A stretch of 64,000 nt of DNA, from NCBI GenBank assembly GCA_023398955.1, contig JAEWRL010000147.1:1-64000 (forward strand), in the 5' to 3' direction. A program made the position numbers and the translations under genes. Positions 51,338 to 60,276 of this stretch are shown here, one piece after another. The DNA is from Pseudomonadota bacterium. Its GTDB lineage: Bacteria > Myxococcota_A > Polyangia > Polyangiales > Polyangiaceae. The notes beneath the pieces are model-generated. The model saw only the letters and a program-made list of their open reading frames with translations. It did no database searches and had not been told where the DNA came from. The stretch's first letter is position 1. Every line of letters starts with the position of its first letter.

Positions 51338-52972
51338 ATGAGTAAACACCTAGACAACCCCGAAGAACTCCGGGAAGAACTACTCTCGGCTTACCCGAAG
51401 AAGGTTGCCCGCAAGCGAGGCAAACAGATCGTCGTCAATCAGGTAGATGCCGAGGGAAACGTCCCGGAGGTTCAGGCGAACGTCCGTACGACCCCAGGCA
51501 TCATCACGCAGCGGGGCTGCACCTATGCCGGATGCAAAGGCGTGGTACTGGGGCCCACGCGCGACATCATCAACCTCACCCATGGCCCCATCGGGTGCGG
51601 ATTCTACTCCTGGCTGACCCGGCGCAACCAGACCCGGCCGGCGAGTCCCTCCGATCACAACTTCATGACCTACTGCTTTTCGACGGACATGCAGGACCAG
51701 GAGGTCATCTTCGGGGGCGAGAAGAAGCTCCGCCAGGCGATTCGCGAGGCCTACGAGATCTTCAAGCCGAAGGCGATCTCGGTCTTCGCCACCTGCCCCG
51801 TAGGGCTCATCGGCGACGACATCCACCAGGTCTGCAAGGAGATGAAGGAGGAGCTCGGGATCAACGTCTTTGGGTTCAGTTGTGAGGGATACCGCGGTGT
51901 GAGCCAGTCTGCGGGTCACCATATTGCCAACAACCAGCTCTTCAAGCACGTCATTGGGCGCAACGACAAGCGCCCGGAAGGAAAGTTTCAAATCAACCTG
52001 CTCGGAGAGTACAATATCGGAGGCGACGCCTTCATCATCGATGAACTGCTCGGTCGGTGCGGCATCACCCTGTCCGCCACCTTCAGCGGCAACTCTACCA
52101 TCGAGCAGTTCGAGCGCGCGCACACGGCCGACCTCAATTGCGTCATGTGTCACCGCTCCATCAACTACGTCGCCGACATGATCGAGACTCGCTTCGGAAT
52201 CCCGTGGACCAAGGTGAACTTCCTCGGGGCGGCTGCGACAGCCAAATCTCTGCGCCGCATCGCCCGGTATTTCGAGGACGCCGAGCTCATCGCGCGGGTC
52301 GAGAAGGTCATCGAGGAAGAATCAGCGGCAGTAGAGGCAGTCGCCGCATCCGTCCGTGCGCGAACCAACGGCAAGACGGCCATGCTGTTCGTGGGCGGCA
52401 GTCGCGCTCATCACTATCAGGAGCTCTTCGCCGAGATCGGAATGCAGACGGTCGCGGCCGGCTACGAGTTTGCCCACCGCGACGACTACGAGGGGCGCAA
52501 GGTGCTGCCCACGATCAAAATCGACGCGGATAGCCGCAATATCGAGGAACTCAAGGTCGATCGAGATCCAGAACGCTACGCGCCGCGCCGCAGTGCTGAA
52601 CAGCTAGATGCCCTTCGCAAAGGTGGCGTCGAGTTCGCCGATTACGACGGCATGATGCCGGCCATGCCCTCTGGCACTCTCGTCATCGACGACATCAGCC
52701 AGCACGAGACCGAAATGCTGATCGAGAAGCTGAAGCCCGACATCTTCTGCGCCGGGGTCAAGGAGAAGTACGCGATTCAGAAGAGCGGGATTCCTTCGCT
52801 GCAGCTCCACAGCTACGACTATGGCGGACCCTTTGCGGGCTTCGCTGGCGCGATCAACTTCTACAACACTATCGATCGCCTCGTTGGAGGGCGGGTCTGG
52901 GGGTTCATCAAGGCTCCGTGGGAGACCGCCGAAACGTCGCCCTCAGGCGCCGCGAACAAGGCGGCCGAGTGA
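51338..52972 (+). CDS. nifD: Nitrogenase molybdenum-iron protein alpha chain
   Basis: Alpha subunit holding the FeMo-cofactor and sharing the P-cluster with NifK. Length 544 residues. P-cluster cysteines: Cys61 (RGCTYAG), Cys87 (GPIGCG), Cys153 (FATCPVG). Cofactor ligands: Cys271 (VMCHRS) and His491 (LHSYDY). Substrate-path residues Gln190 and His194 (GVSQSAGH) are present. An insert at about residues 378-440 (YEFAHRDDYEGR through the GGMMPAMP-type segment) is of the kind found in Clostridium pasteurianum NifD and absent from the Azotobacter type, so it is a Group II NifD. The Cys271 environment is that of a Mo enzyme; VnfD and AnfD are unlikely. 13 bp before nifK. Confidence 0.98.
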   Translation: MSKHLDNPEELREELLSAYPKKVARKRGKQIVVNQVDAEGNVPEVQANVRTTPGIITQRGCTYAGCKGVVLGPTRDIINLTHGPIGCGFYSWLTRRNQTRPASPSDHNFMTYCFSTDMQDQEVIFGGEKKLRQAIREAYEIFKPKAISVFATCPVGLIGDDIHQVCKEMKEELGINVFGFSCEGYRGVSQSAGHHIANNQLFKHVIGRNDKRPEGKFQINLLGEYNIGGDAFIIDELLGRCGITLSATFSGNSTIEQFERAHTADLNCVMCHRSINYVADMIETRFGIPWTKVNFLGAAATAKSLRRIARYFEDAELIARVEKVIEEESAAVEAVAASVRARTNGKTAMLFVGGSRAHHYQELFAEIGMQTVAAGYEFAHRDDYEGRKVLPTIKIDADSRNIEELKVDRDPERYAPRRSAEQLDALRKGGVEFADYDGMMPAMPSGTLVIDDISQHETEMLIEKLKPDIFCAGVKEKYAIQKSGIPSLQLHSYDYGGPFAGFAGAINFYNTIDRLVGGRVWGFIKAPWETAETSPSGAANKAAE

Positions 52973-52985
52973 ACTGGAGGATGCC

Positions 52986-54380
52986 ATGCTGCTGAGACAT
53001 ACCCCGATCGAGATCAAGCCAAGAACGGCACTGACGGTCAATCCAGCGAAGACGTGCCAGCCAATCGGCGCCATGTATGCTGCGCTGGGCGTCCACGGTT
53101 GCCTCCCTCATAGCCACGGCTCTCAGGGCTGTTGCGCGTACCACAGAAGCACCCTCACGCGCCATTACAAGGAGCCTATCATGTCTGCCACGAGCTCCTT
53201 CACAGAGGGCTCGAGCGTCTTCGGCGGGCAGGCAAACCTAATGCAAGCCATCGAGAACATGTTCGCCCTGTACTCTCCCCAGGTCATCGCTGTGCACACG
53301 ACGTGCCTCTCGGAGACCATTGGAGACGATATGGTTCAGATCATTGCGAAGGCCAGGGCAGAGGGCAAGGTACCCGAGGGCAAGGAGGTCATTCACTGCA
53401 ACACCCCGAGCTATGTGGGCAGCCACGTTACCGGCTTCTCGAACATGGTGACGGGCCTCGTGAGATACTTCTCCAAACCTCCAGCGGATGCTGGGGCGCC
53501 TCGAGAGCCGCTCCTCAACATCATCCCGGGCTGGACTGAGCCGTCGGACATGCGTGAACTCAAGCGCCTGGCCTCGAGTTTGGGACTGCGCACCATCCTC
53601 TTCCCGGATACCTCGGACGTGCTCGACGCACCCCAAACGGGCAAGTTCACCATGTACCCCAAGGGCGGTGTCACGGTCGAAGAGCTCAGGCAAACGGGCC
53701 TCGCGTCTGCGACGATTGCCCTGGGGCCTGCAGCTTCCGCGGCTGCGGCCGAGGAGCTCGAGAGGAAGTGCGGGGTTGCCAAGGAAGTGCTGGGGCTGCC
53801 CATTGGGCTCGCGGGAACCGACCGCTTCATCGACGCACTCCGACGCCTCGGCGGCGTGGATGTCCCAGCGGCGGTCACGGCCGACCGCGGACGGCTCGTC
53901 GACCTCATCTGTGATACGAACCAATATACCTACGGAAAGCGAGTTGCCCTTTGGGGAGACCCAGACCAGCTCGTCGCATTGAGCGAGCTACTTCTCGAGC
54001 TCGACATGCGGCCCGTGTACGTCGTCACTGGCACACCTGGCAAGGTCTTCGAGGAGAGGATGGCGCGGGTACTCGGGGATCGGGTTCCGGAGGCAAGAAT
54101 CTGCCAGGGACAGGCAGCCGACATGTTCCTCATGCACCAGTGGATCAAGAACGAACCCGTCGATCTTCTGATTGGGAACACATACGGAAAGTACATTGCA
54201 AGGGATGAGGATATTCCGTTCCTACGGCACGGTTTCCCAATCCTGGATCGCCAGGGCCATCAGTACTTTCCCACGGTTGGATACCTCGGAGCCATGCGGC
54301 TCGTGGAAAGAATCCTCGACGCCATTCAGACTCGGCAGGATCGCGACGCCCCCGAGGAAGCCTTCGAGCTCACGATGTAG
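52986..54380 (+). CDS. nifK: Nitrogenase molybdenum-iron protein beta chain
   Basis: Beta subunit that completes the MoFe protein tetramer. 464 residues with P-cluster ligands Cys24 (AKTCQPIGA), Cys49 (GSQGCC) and Cys107 (HTTCLSETIGDD), and the GGQANL / NTPSYVGSHV motifs. The N-terminal stretch present in Azotobacter (about 50 residues before the first Cys) is missing, as in clostridial-type Group II NifK. The ATG at 52986 is preceded by GGAGG (52976-52980), so a longer in-frame start is rejected. The gap to nifE is 129 bp. Confidence 0.98.
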   Translation: MLLRHTPIEIKPRTALTVNPAKTCQPIGAMYAALGVHGCLPHSHGSQGCCAYHRSTLTRHYKEPIMSATSSFTEGSSVFGGQANLMQAIENMFALYSPQVIAVHTTCLSETIGDDMVQIIAKARAEGKVPEGKEVIHCNTPSYVGSHVTGFSNMVTGLVRYFSKPPADAGAPREPLLNIIPGWTEPSDMRELKRLASSLGLRTILFPDTSDVLDAPQTGKFTMYPKGGVTVEELRQTGLASATIALGPAASAAAAEELERKCGVAKEVLGLPIGLAGTDRFIDALRRLGGVDVPAAVTADRGRLVDLICDTNQYTYGKRVALWGDPDQLVALSELLLELDMRPVYVVTGTPGKVFEERMARVLGDRVPEARICQGQAADMFLMHQWIKNEPVDLLIGNTYGKYIARDEDIPFLRHGFPILDRQGHQYFPTVGYLGAMRLVERILDAIQTRQDRDAPEEAFELTM

Positions 54381-54509
54381 ACCGGCTTCGCTTCCCACTG
54401 GGCTCGGCGCGGCGTCCTTGGCTTCGCGCTCTGCCGGGCCCTTCCTTTCTCGACATATTTTCAAGCGTAAGCCGCTGTCCGCCACCCCATTTCAGCGCCA
54501 GGAGACACG

Positions 54510-55928
54510 ATGGTAGAGCTACTGGATGAGCGCATTTCTCACGTGCACCGCACGGGCACGGCGCCCTTCGATATCCGCTGCGAGAAGCAGAGCGTCGCGG
54601 GTTCGGTCAGTCAGCGCGCTTGCGTCTTCTGTGGCAGCCGCGTCGTGCTTTATCCCATCGCGGATGCGCTTCACCTGATCCATGGACCGGTCGGTTGTGC
54701 GGCATATACCTGGGACATTCGTGGTTCCCTGTCGTCGGGCCCGCAGCTGCATCGGCTAAGCTTCACGACGGACCTGCGTGAGAGGGACATCATCTACGGC
54801 GGCGAGCAAAAGCTCTATGCAGCGCTGCGGCAGCTCATCGACTGCCATCGTCCGAAGGCTGCGTTCGTGTACGGCACCTGCATCGTGGGGGTCATTGGCG
54901 ATGACGTGGATGCGATCTGCAAGCGGGTCACCGAAGAGTGCGGCATTCCCGTTCTGGCGGTACACTCGGAGGGCTTCAAGGGCTCCAAGAAGGACGGATA
55001 CTACGCGGCTTGTGAAGCCATGTTTCACCTGGTTGGGCGAGGAAGCACGGCAGGGATCGGACCCCACAGCATCAACGTACTTGGTGAGTTCAACCTGGCC
55101 GGAGAGGCTTGGATCATTCGGCGGTACTATGAGGCCATGGGCGTGCAAGTGGTCGCGACGATCACCGGTGATTGCCGCGTCGATGACCTGGGCCGCAGCC
55201 ACGGGGCGAAGCTCAACGTCCTGCAGTGCTCGGGCTCGATGATGCCCCTCGCCAAGCTCATGCGCGAGCGCTACGGGATCCCCTTCATCACGGTGAGCTA
55301 CTTCGGCATCGAGGACGTCTCCAAGGCCCTCTATGACGTGGCCGACCGCTTCGGCGAGCCTTCACTCCGAGACGCAGCGAGCAAGTTGATTCGGGCAGAG
55401 GTAGAAGCGCTGCTTCCCGAGCTGGCCCGGTACCGCCGGGAGCTATCCGGCAAGCGGGCAGCGATCTATACGGGTGGGGCGTTCAAGGCGTTCTCGTTGG
55501 TCCGCGCGCTGCGTACGCTCGGAATGAAGACTGTCGTTGCGGGCTCTCAAACCGGCAATCGTCAGGATTACGAGCAACTCGCCAAGGTTTGTGATCCGGG
55601 CACCATCATCGTCGATGACACGAACCCGCTCGAGCTCGCGCGCTTCGTGGATGAGCAACGGGTGGATCTCCTCATAGGTGGCGTGAAGGAGCGCCCCATC
55701 GCCTTCAAGCTCGGAGTCGCCTTTTGCGACCACAACCACGAGCGCAAGGAACCTTTGGCTGGCTTCGTGGGGATGCAGCACTTCGCACGAGAGGTCTACG
55801 CTTCGGTGACCAGCCCCGTGTGGCGGTTCTCGAAGGCTTGGCAACTGCGCCAGCGGGGCAACTCCAGCCTTCGCGTGGGGGCAAGTCATTGCCCGGATCC
55901 GGCACTGAACGAGCGAGCGGAGCCATGA
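54510..55928 (+). CDS. nifE: FeMo-cofactor scaffold protein NifE
   Basis: Half of the NifEN scaffold on which the NifB-cofactor is matured to FeMo-co. The 472-residue protein is NifD-like, with conserved Cys in QRACVFCGSR and HGPVGCAAYTW, and GTCIVGVIGDD, NVLGEFNLAGE and CSGSMMPLA motifs. It lacks the active-site His of NifD, as expected. Its stop codon overlaps the nifN start (ATGA). The gene starts with a GGAG ribosome binding site. Confidence 0.97.
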   Translation: MVELLDERISHVHRTGTAPFDIRCEKQSVAGSVSQRACVFCGSRVVLYPIADALHLIHGPVGCAAYTWDIRGSLSSGPQLHRLSFTTDLRERDIIYGGEQKLYAALRQLIDCHRPKAAFVYGTCIVGVIGDDVDAICKRVTEECGIPVLAVHSEGFKGSKKDGYYAACEAMFHLVGRGSTAGIGPHSINVLGEFNLAGEAWIIRRYYEAMGVQVVATITGDCRVDDLGRSHGAKLNVLQCSGSMMPLAKLMRERYGIPFITVSYFGIEDVSKALYDVADRFGEPSLRDAASKLIRAEVEALLPELARYRRELSGKRAAIYTGGAFKAFSLVRALRTLGMKTVVAGSQTGNRQDYEQLAKVCDPGTIIVDDTNPLELARFVDEQRVDLLIGGVKERPIAFKLGVAFCDHNHERKEPLAGFVGMQHFAREVYASVTSPVWRFSKAWQLRQRGNSSLRVGASHCPDPALNERAEP

Positions 55929-57319
55929 CTCAGACAGAACGTGCCGTCCCGCATCCCGTCGGAGACCTCGCGGCTCCCGCGGCGACGTCGACAACCAACC
56001 CCTGCAAGCTCTGCGCTCCGTTGGGCGCCAGTACCGCGTTCCGGGGAGTACGGGGAGCCATCCCGATTCTCCACGGCTCCCAAGGGTGCGCCACCTACAT
56101 CCGGCGTTACCTCATCAGTCACTTTCGCGAGCCGGTAGACGTCGCCTCGTCCAGCTTTGACGAGAAGGCCACCATTTTCGGTGGTGGAGCCAACCTGGCC
56201 GCGGGGATAGACAACGTGGTTCGGCAGTACGCCCCCGAGCTCGTGGGTGTCGCCACCACCTGCCTCGCGGAAACCATCGGGGAAGATGTTCCCATGCTCC
56301 TACGGCAGTACCGCGCACAGCGGCGCGAGCGCGAGCTGCCACCCATAGTTCACGTGAGCACCCCCGCCTACGCCGGGACCCAGGCTGAGGGTTTCGCCGC
56401 GACCGTTCAGGCGCTCGTCGCCCAGCTGGGAGAAGTCCTCGAACCCGTCAAGCAGCGGCCTGCCCGCGTGAACCTGCTGCCCACCATGCTCAGCGCCGAG
56501 GATCTGCGGCACCTTCGTGAGCTCGTCGAATCCTTCGGGCTACGCTGCACGCTCCTACCAGACTATTCCGAGACGCTGGATGGAGGGGACTGGGAGCACT
56601 ACGAACGACTCCCTCGCGGCGGCACCCCGGTCGAGGAGATCCGCACGATGCCGCAAGCACGAGCGAGCGTCGAGTTCGTCTCGGCACAAGATAGCGCTGG
56701 CGCCTGGCTCGAGACCAGCGCGTATGTGCCGCTGTTCCGACTGCCGCTGCCGATCGGCGTCGAGGCGACCGACCGTCTCGTGGAAGCCCTGGTGCGCATC
56801 AGCGGCCGCGACCTCCCCTCTTTGCACCAACGTGAGCGTGGCCGTTTGGTGGACGCCTACATGGACGGGCACCGCTATGTCTTTCGCAAAAGGGTGATCG
56901 TGGTGGCAGAGCCGGAGCTCGCTGCTGGCCTCGCTGCCTTCGTCAGCGAGATAGGCATGGTGCCGGTGCTGTGTGCCACGGGCGGGGGACGCAAGGCCAT
57001 GCAGCTTTCCACGGCAGAGGCCTGGGACGCGCGCATGGAGGGCACTTCGGTTATGGACGACGCCGATTACTCGCGCATCGAGGACCGTGCCCAGGCTCTG
57101 ACCCCAGACCTGATCCTCGGCAGCAGCAAGGCGTACAAGCTCTCCGAGAAGCTCGGCTGTCCGCTCATCCGCGTCGGGTTTCCGATCCATGACCGGTTCG
57201 GCGGCGCGCGGCTTCTGCACGTGGGCTACCGCGGCACGCTTCGGCTCTTTGACGAGATCGTCAACACCTTCCTTTCCATCAAGCAGTCCAGGAACCCCGT
57301 CGGCTACACCTACCTCTGA
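55925..57319 (+). CDS. nifN: FeMo-cofactor scaffold protein NifN
   Basis: Second half of the NifEN complex, related to NifK. 464 residues with NPCKLCAPLGA, HGSQGCATYIRR, VATTCLAETIGED and a conserved GTLRLFDEIVNTFL near the end. The start at 55925 overlaps the nifE stop by 4 nt, indicating coupled translation. It ends 8 bp before nifB. Confidence 0.97.
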   Translation: MTQTERAVPHPVGDLAAPAATSTTNPCKLCAPLGASTAFRGVRGAIPILHGSQGCATYIRRYLISHFREPVDVASSSFDEKATIFGGGANLAAGIDNVVRQYAPELVGVATTCLAETIGEDVPMLLRQYRAQRRERELPPIVHVSTPAYAGTQAEGFAATVQALVAQLGEVLEPVKQRPARVNLLPTMLSAEDLRHLRELVESFGLRCTLLPDYSETLDGGDWEHYERLPRGGTPVEEIRTMPQARASVEFVSAQDSAGAWLETSAYVPLFRLPLPIGVEATDRLVEALVRISGRDLPSLHQRERGRLVDAYMDGHRYVFRKRVIVVAEPELAAGLAAFVSEIGMVPVLCATGGGRKAMQLSTAEAWDARMEGTSVMDDADYSRIEDRAQALTPDLILGSSKAYKLSEKLGCPLIRVGFPIHDRFGGARLLHVGYRGTLRLFDEIVNTFLSIKQSRNPVGYTYL

Positions 57320-57327
57320 GGCGCCAT

Positions 57328-58584
57328 ATGTTGGATCGCACGAATCACCCCTGCTTTGACGACTCCGCGAGGCACCGCTACGCTCGCGTTCACCTCCCCG
57401 TCGCTCCTCGCTGCAACATCCAATGTGGCTTCTGCGATCGCAGGATGGACTGTCTGAATGAGAGCCGCCCCGGCGTGACGAGTTCGGTGCTATCACCAGG
57501 CCAGGCCCTTCACTACCTGGAACAAGTCGTCTCCGAGGTGAGCGATCTCAGCGTGGTCGGAATAGCGGGCCCCGGTGATCCCTTCGCGCAGCCCGAGGTC
57601 ACCCTCGAAACCCTGCGGCGCGTCCGGGAGCGCTTCCCGGACCTACTCTTGTGTGTCGCGAGCAATGGCCTGGCGGTCGCGCCCTTTGCCGACAGGCTAG
57701 CTGAGCTCTCCACGAGCCACGTGACCATCACCATGAATGCGTTCACCGCGGAGGTGGGTAGCAAGATCTACACCTGGGTGCGCGTGGGAAGGCGTGTCTA
57801 TCGAGGCGCCGAAGCCGCCGAGGTGCTCATCGCGAAGCAGATGGAAGCCGTCCAAGCGCTGGTCGAGCGCGGGGTCACGGTGAAGGTCAATACGATCATG
57901 ATCCCGGGGATCAACGATCGCGAGGTACCACTCATCGCTCGGCGGGCGGCAGAGCTGGGGGCGCACGTACACAACGTGATGCCGCTATTCCCCGTCGCTG
58001 GGACACCCCTCGGCGCCGTGAAGGCACCCACCCCTGCGCAGCTCAAGGTGGTCCGAGCCGAAGCCGCCCGGCACCTGCCTCAGATGAGCCACTGCGCTCG
58101 CTGCAGGGCGGACGCCGTGGGGCGCCTGGGACAGGACAGCAAGGAAGCCGATGTGTTGCGGCTCCGCCGCGCTGCGAACCTCCCGCTCGAGCCGGGCGAG
58201 ATTCGTCCTCACATCGCTGTCGCAAGCCGCGAAGGGGTGCTCATCAACGAGCACCTGGGAGAGGCCACCCAGCTCTGGGTTTACGAGGCAACGCCAACGG
58301 GACAAGTGCTAATGGAGACACGCGCCACGCCCGCCGCTGGCGGTCAGCGCGGTCGGTGGCTGGAGCTGGCCAGTCGCTTCAGGGACTGCCGCATCATCGC
58401 CACGAGCGGAGCTGGGGGCACCCCACGGGGGATACTCGCCGAGTGCGGCATCGACATCGTGGTCGCAGAGGCGCTGATCGACGATGCCTTGAGGCAACTA
58501 TTCGCTGGGGAGCCCCTGCGAGCGCCCCACCGCGAGAGTCGCTGCGGGGAGGGGTGCTCGGGGACGGGACAGGGGTGCGGCTGA
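57328..58584 (+). CDS. nifB: FeMo-cofactor precursor synthase NifB (radical SAM, with NifX-like C-terminus)
   Basis: Radical SAM enzyme that builds NifB-co, the 8Fe-9S-C core. 418 residues: radical SAM domain (about 20-280) with the CX3CX2C cluster Cys29-Cys33-Cys36 (CNIQCGFC) and the NifB-specific DRRMDCLNESRPGV. A second domain (about 290-400) is NifX/NafY-like (HIAVASREGVLINEHLGEA, GTPRGILAECGIDIV), a fusion common in many diazotrophs. The extreme C-terminus, residues 406-418, has Cys at 406, 410 and 417 with Gly between, possibly a metal-binding tail. Followed by a ferredoxin gene 57 bp on. Confidence 0.98.
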   Translation: MLDRTNHPCFDDSARHRYARVHLPVAPRCNIQCGFCDRRMDCLNESRPGVTSSVLSPGQALHYLEQVVSEVSDLSVVGIAGPGDPFAQPEVTLETLRRVRERFPDLLLCVASNGLAVAPFADRLAELSTSHVTITMNAFTAEVGSKIYTWVRVGRRVYRGAEAAEVLIAKQMEAVQALVERGVTVKVNTIMIPGINDREVPLIARRAAELGAHVHNVMPLFPVAGTPLGAVKAPTPAQLKVVRAEAARHLPQMSHCARCRADAVGRLGQDSKEADVLRLRRAANLPLEPGEIRPHIAVASREGVLINEHLGEATQLWVYEATPTGQVLMETRATPAAGGQRGRWLELASRFRDCRIIATSGAGGTPRGILAECGIDIVVAEALIDDALRQLFAGEPLRAPHRESRCGEGCSGTGQGCG

Positions 58585-58641
58585 ACACGCCACCGGTTTC
58601 GCTCGAAGGAGTCGACCCAACGGAACGAGGAACCTACGATC

Positions 58642-58953
58642 ATGAGCCGTTTCAAACACCACATTCTCGTCTGCAACAGTTTCAGAACCAAGGGAGAGCC
58701 GCAAGGCATTTGCAACAAGAAGGGCGCTCCAGACCTCATGCAGTACCTCCAAAGCGAGGTCGCCGACCGCGGCCTCGACTGCGCCATTTCTCTGACCGGC
58801 TGCTTCAATATCTGCGAAAAGGGACCAGCGATGGTCATCTATCCAGAGGGCTGGTGGTACGGCAAGATCACCGAGGGGAAGCTCGACGACATCCTCGATG
58901 CGTTGGAAGAAGGTCAACCCGCCGAGGAGCACCTCCTCCGCCTCCAGGACTGA
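58642..58953 (+). CDS. Thioredoxin-fold [2Fe-2S] ferredoxin
   Basis: Small electron carrier of 103 residues, of the thioredoxin-like [2Fe-2S] family (clostridial 2Fe ferredoxin/Aquifex Fd4 type). The cluster ligands are Cys11, Cys24, Cys54 and Cys58 (spacing C-X12-C-X29-C-X3-C), plus Cys47. The clostridial homologue interacts with MoFe protein, so a role in nitrogen fixation, as electron donor or cofactor-insertion partner, is plausible but inferred. Located between nifB and nifV with a 4-bp gap before nifV, so it belongs to the nif operon. Confidence 0.92.
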   Translation: MSRFKHHILVCNSFRTKGEPQGICNKKGAPDLMQYLQSEVADRGLDCAISLTGCFNICEKGPAMVIYPEGWWYGKITEGKLDDILDALEEGQPAEEHLLRLQD

Positions 58954-58957
58954 CACC

Positions 58958-60241
58958 ATGCGAGCGTTGCTACCCGATCCTCCAAGGGGCACCTCGGAGT
59001 GTCCCTTGGAGCGCGAGGCACCGAAGCGCAGAGACTGGTGGCTCGTCGATACGACCCTGCGAGATGGTGAGCAGGCCGCTGGCGTGGTCTTCTCGATCCA
59101 ACAACGGCTGGAGATAGCGCTGTCGCTTGCGGAGGCAGGTATCCCGGAGATCGAGTTCGGAACTCCCGCCATGGGCGAGGACGAGCTCACCGCAATGAGG
59201 ACCACCGCGGGTCTGCGCCTCGGCTGTCGTCTGACGGCGTGGTGCCGAGCCACGGACTCCGATTTGGAAGCTGCACGCCGCTCGGGCGCGACCGCCGTCC
59301 ACCTCTCGGTGCCGGCTTCGGCCCTGCACCGAAAGGTGCTCGGGAAGGACGAAGGGTGGGTGCTCGCGCAATTGTCTCGTTTGGTTCCGCGCGCTCGCGA
59401 CAGTTTCGGGTATGTCTCCGTGGGAGCTCAGGATGCCTCCCGCGCAGACCTCCCTCAGCTGGAGAGGCTGAGCCAGCACGTGGCGGACTTGGGAGCGCAG
59501 CGCCTGCGCCTGGCGGACACCGTAGGGCTGTGGACTCCGCTCGTCGTCGCGAAGACCTTCGCGCACCTGCGCGAAACCGTTCCGGACCTCGACCTCGGTG
59601 TGCATACACACGATGATCTCGGCATGGCAACGGCGAATGCCGTGGCGGCACTTCAAAGCGGTGCCAACTCCGCGGACGTCACGGTCCTCGGCCTCGGAGA
59701 GCGCGCGGGCAATGCTGCCCTCGAAGAGGTCGCCATGGCCGCCATAGCAGCACGATGCGGCAGCGAGAGTGCTCGCACCGGCGTGCTACCCAAGCGGCTC
59801 CCCGAGCTCTGTGCCTTCGTGAGCCAAGCTGCAAGGCTTCCCATTTGGCGACAAAAGGCGATCGTGGGCGAGGGCGTTTTTCGACAGGAGTCCGGTATCC
59901 ACGTGAAGGCCATGCTACGTGACCCCAGTGCCTACGAACCGTTTCGACCGGCTCTGTTGGGCCTAGCGCGACCGGCCTTCTCGATTGGCAGACACTCGGG
60001 CTATGCTGCGATCGCCCATGCGCTTCAGGCGCGGGGCATGCGAGTCGATCCGCACGACCGAGACGCATTGGTACGGCGGCTGCGCCGGCGCGCCATGGCT
60101 CTCGGTCGCGCCCTGACCCCCCAGGAACTCGATGACCTGGCAGCGGACCTGCAACACCAAACGGCGCCCGTGCTGCGGCAACGTCGGGTAGTATGCTCGC
60201 CGGAGCGCAGCCTCGCCCAGGTTGTGCCCCCCAGGGCGTAA
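58958..60241 (+). CDS. nifV: Homocitrate synthase
   Basis: Condenses acetyl-CoA and 2-oxoglutarate to homocitrate, the organic ligand of FeMo-co. 427 residues of the DRE-TIM metallolyase family: DTTLRDGEQ (31-39), the metal-binding HTHDDLGMATANAV and GLGERAGNAALEEV, and QESGIHVKAML. The nif location argues for NifV rather than a lysine pathway enzyme or 2-isopropylmalate synthase. The N-terminal 25 residues before the barrel are extra and of unknown role. ATG at 58958 has the ferredoxin stop 4 bp upstream. Confidence 0.93.
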   Translation: MRALLPDPPRGTSECPLEREAPKRRDWWLVDTTLRDGEQAAGVVFSIQQRLEIALSLAEAGIPEIEFGTPAMGEDELTAMRTTAGLRLGCRLTAWCRATDSDLEAARRSGATAVHLSVPASALHRKVLGKDEGWVLAQLSRLVPRARDSFGYVSVGAQDASRADLPQLERLSQHVADLGAQRLRLADTVGLWTPLVVAKTFAHLRETVPDLDLGVHTHDDLGMATANAVAALQSGANSADVTVLGLGERAGNAALEEVAMAAIAARCGSESARTGVLPKRLPELCAFVSQAARLPIWRQKAIVGEGVFRQESGIHVKAMLRDPSAYEPFRPALLGLARPAFSIGRHSGYAAIAHALQARGMRVDPHDRDALVRRLRRRAMALGRALTPQELDDLAADLQHQTAPVLRQRRVVCSPERSLAQVVPPRA

Positions 60242-60276
60242 GTGGCATTCTGACATATCGAGGCCATTTGCCTCAC

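Noticed and set aside
54417..54437. Sigma-54-like sequence before nifE (TTGGCTTCGCGCTCTGCC)
   Set aside because: The GG and GC are 11 bp apart instead of 10 and flanking consensus bases are weak. nifE is probably read from the nifH promoter.
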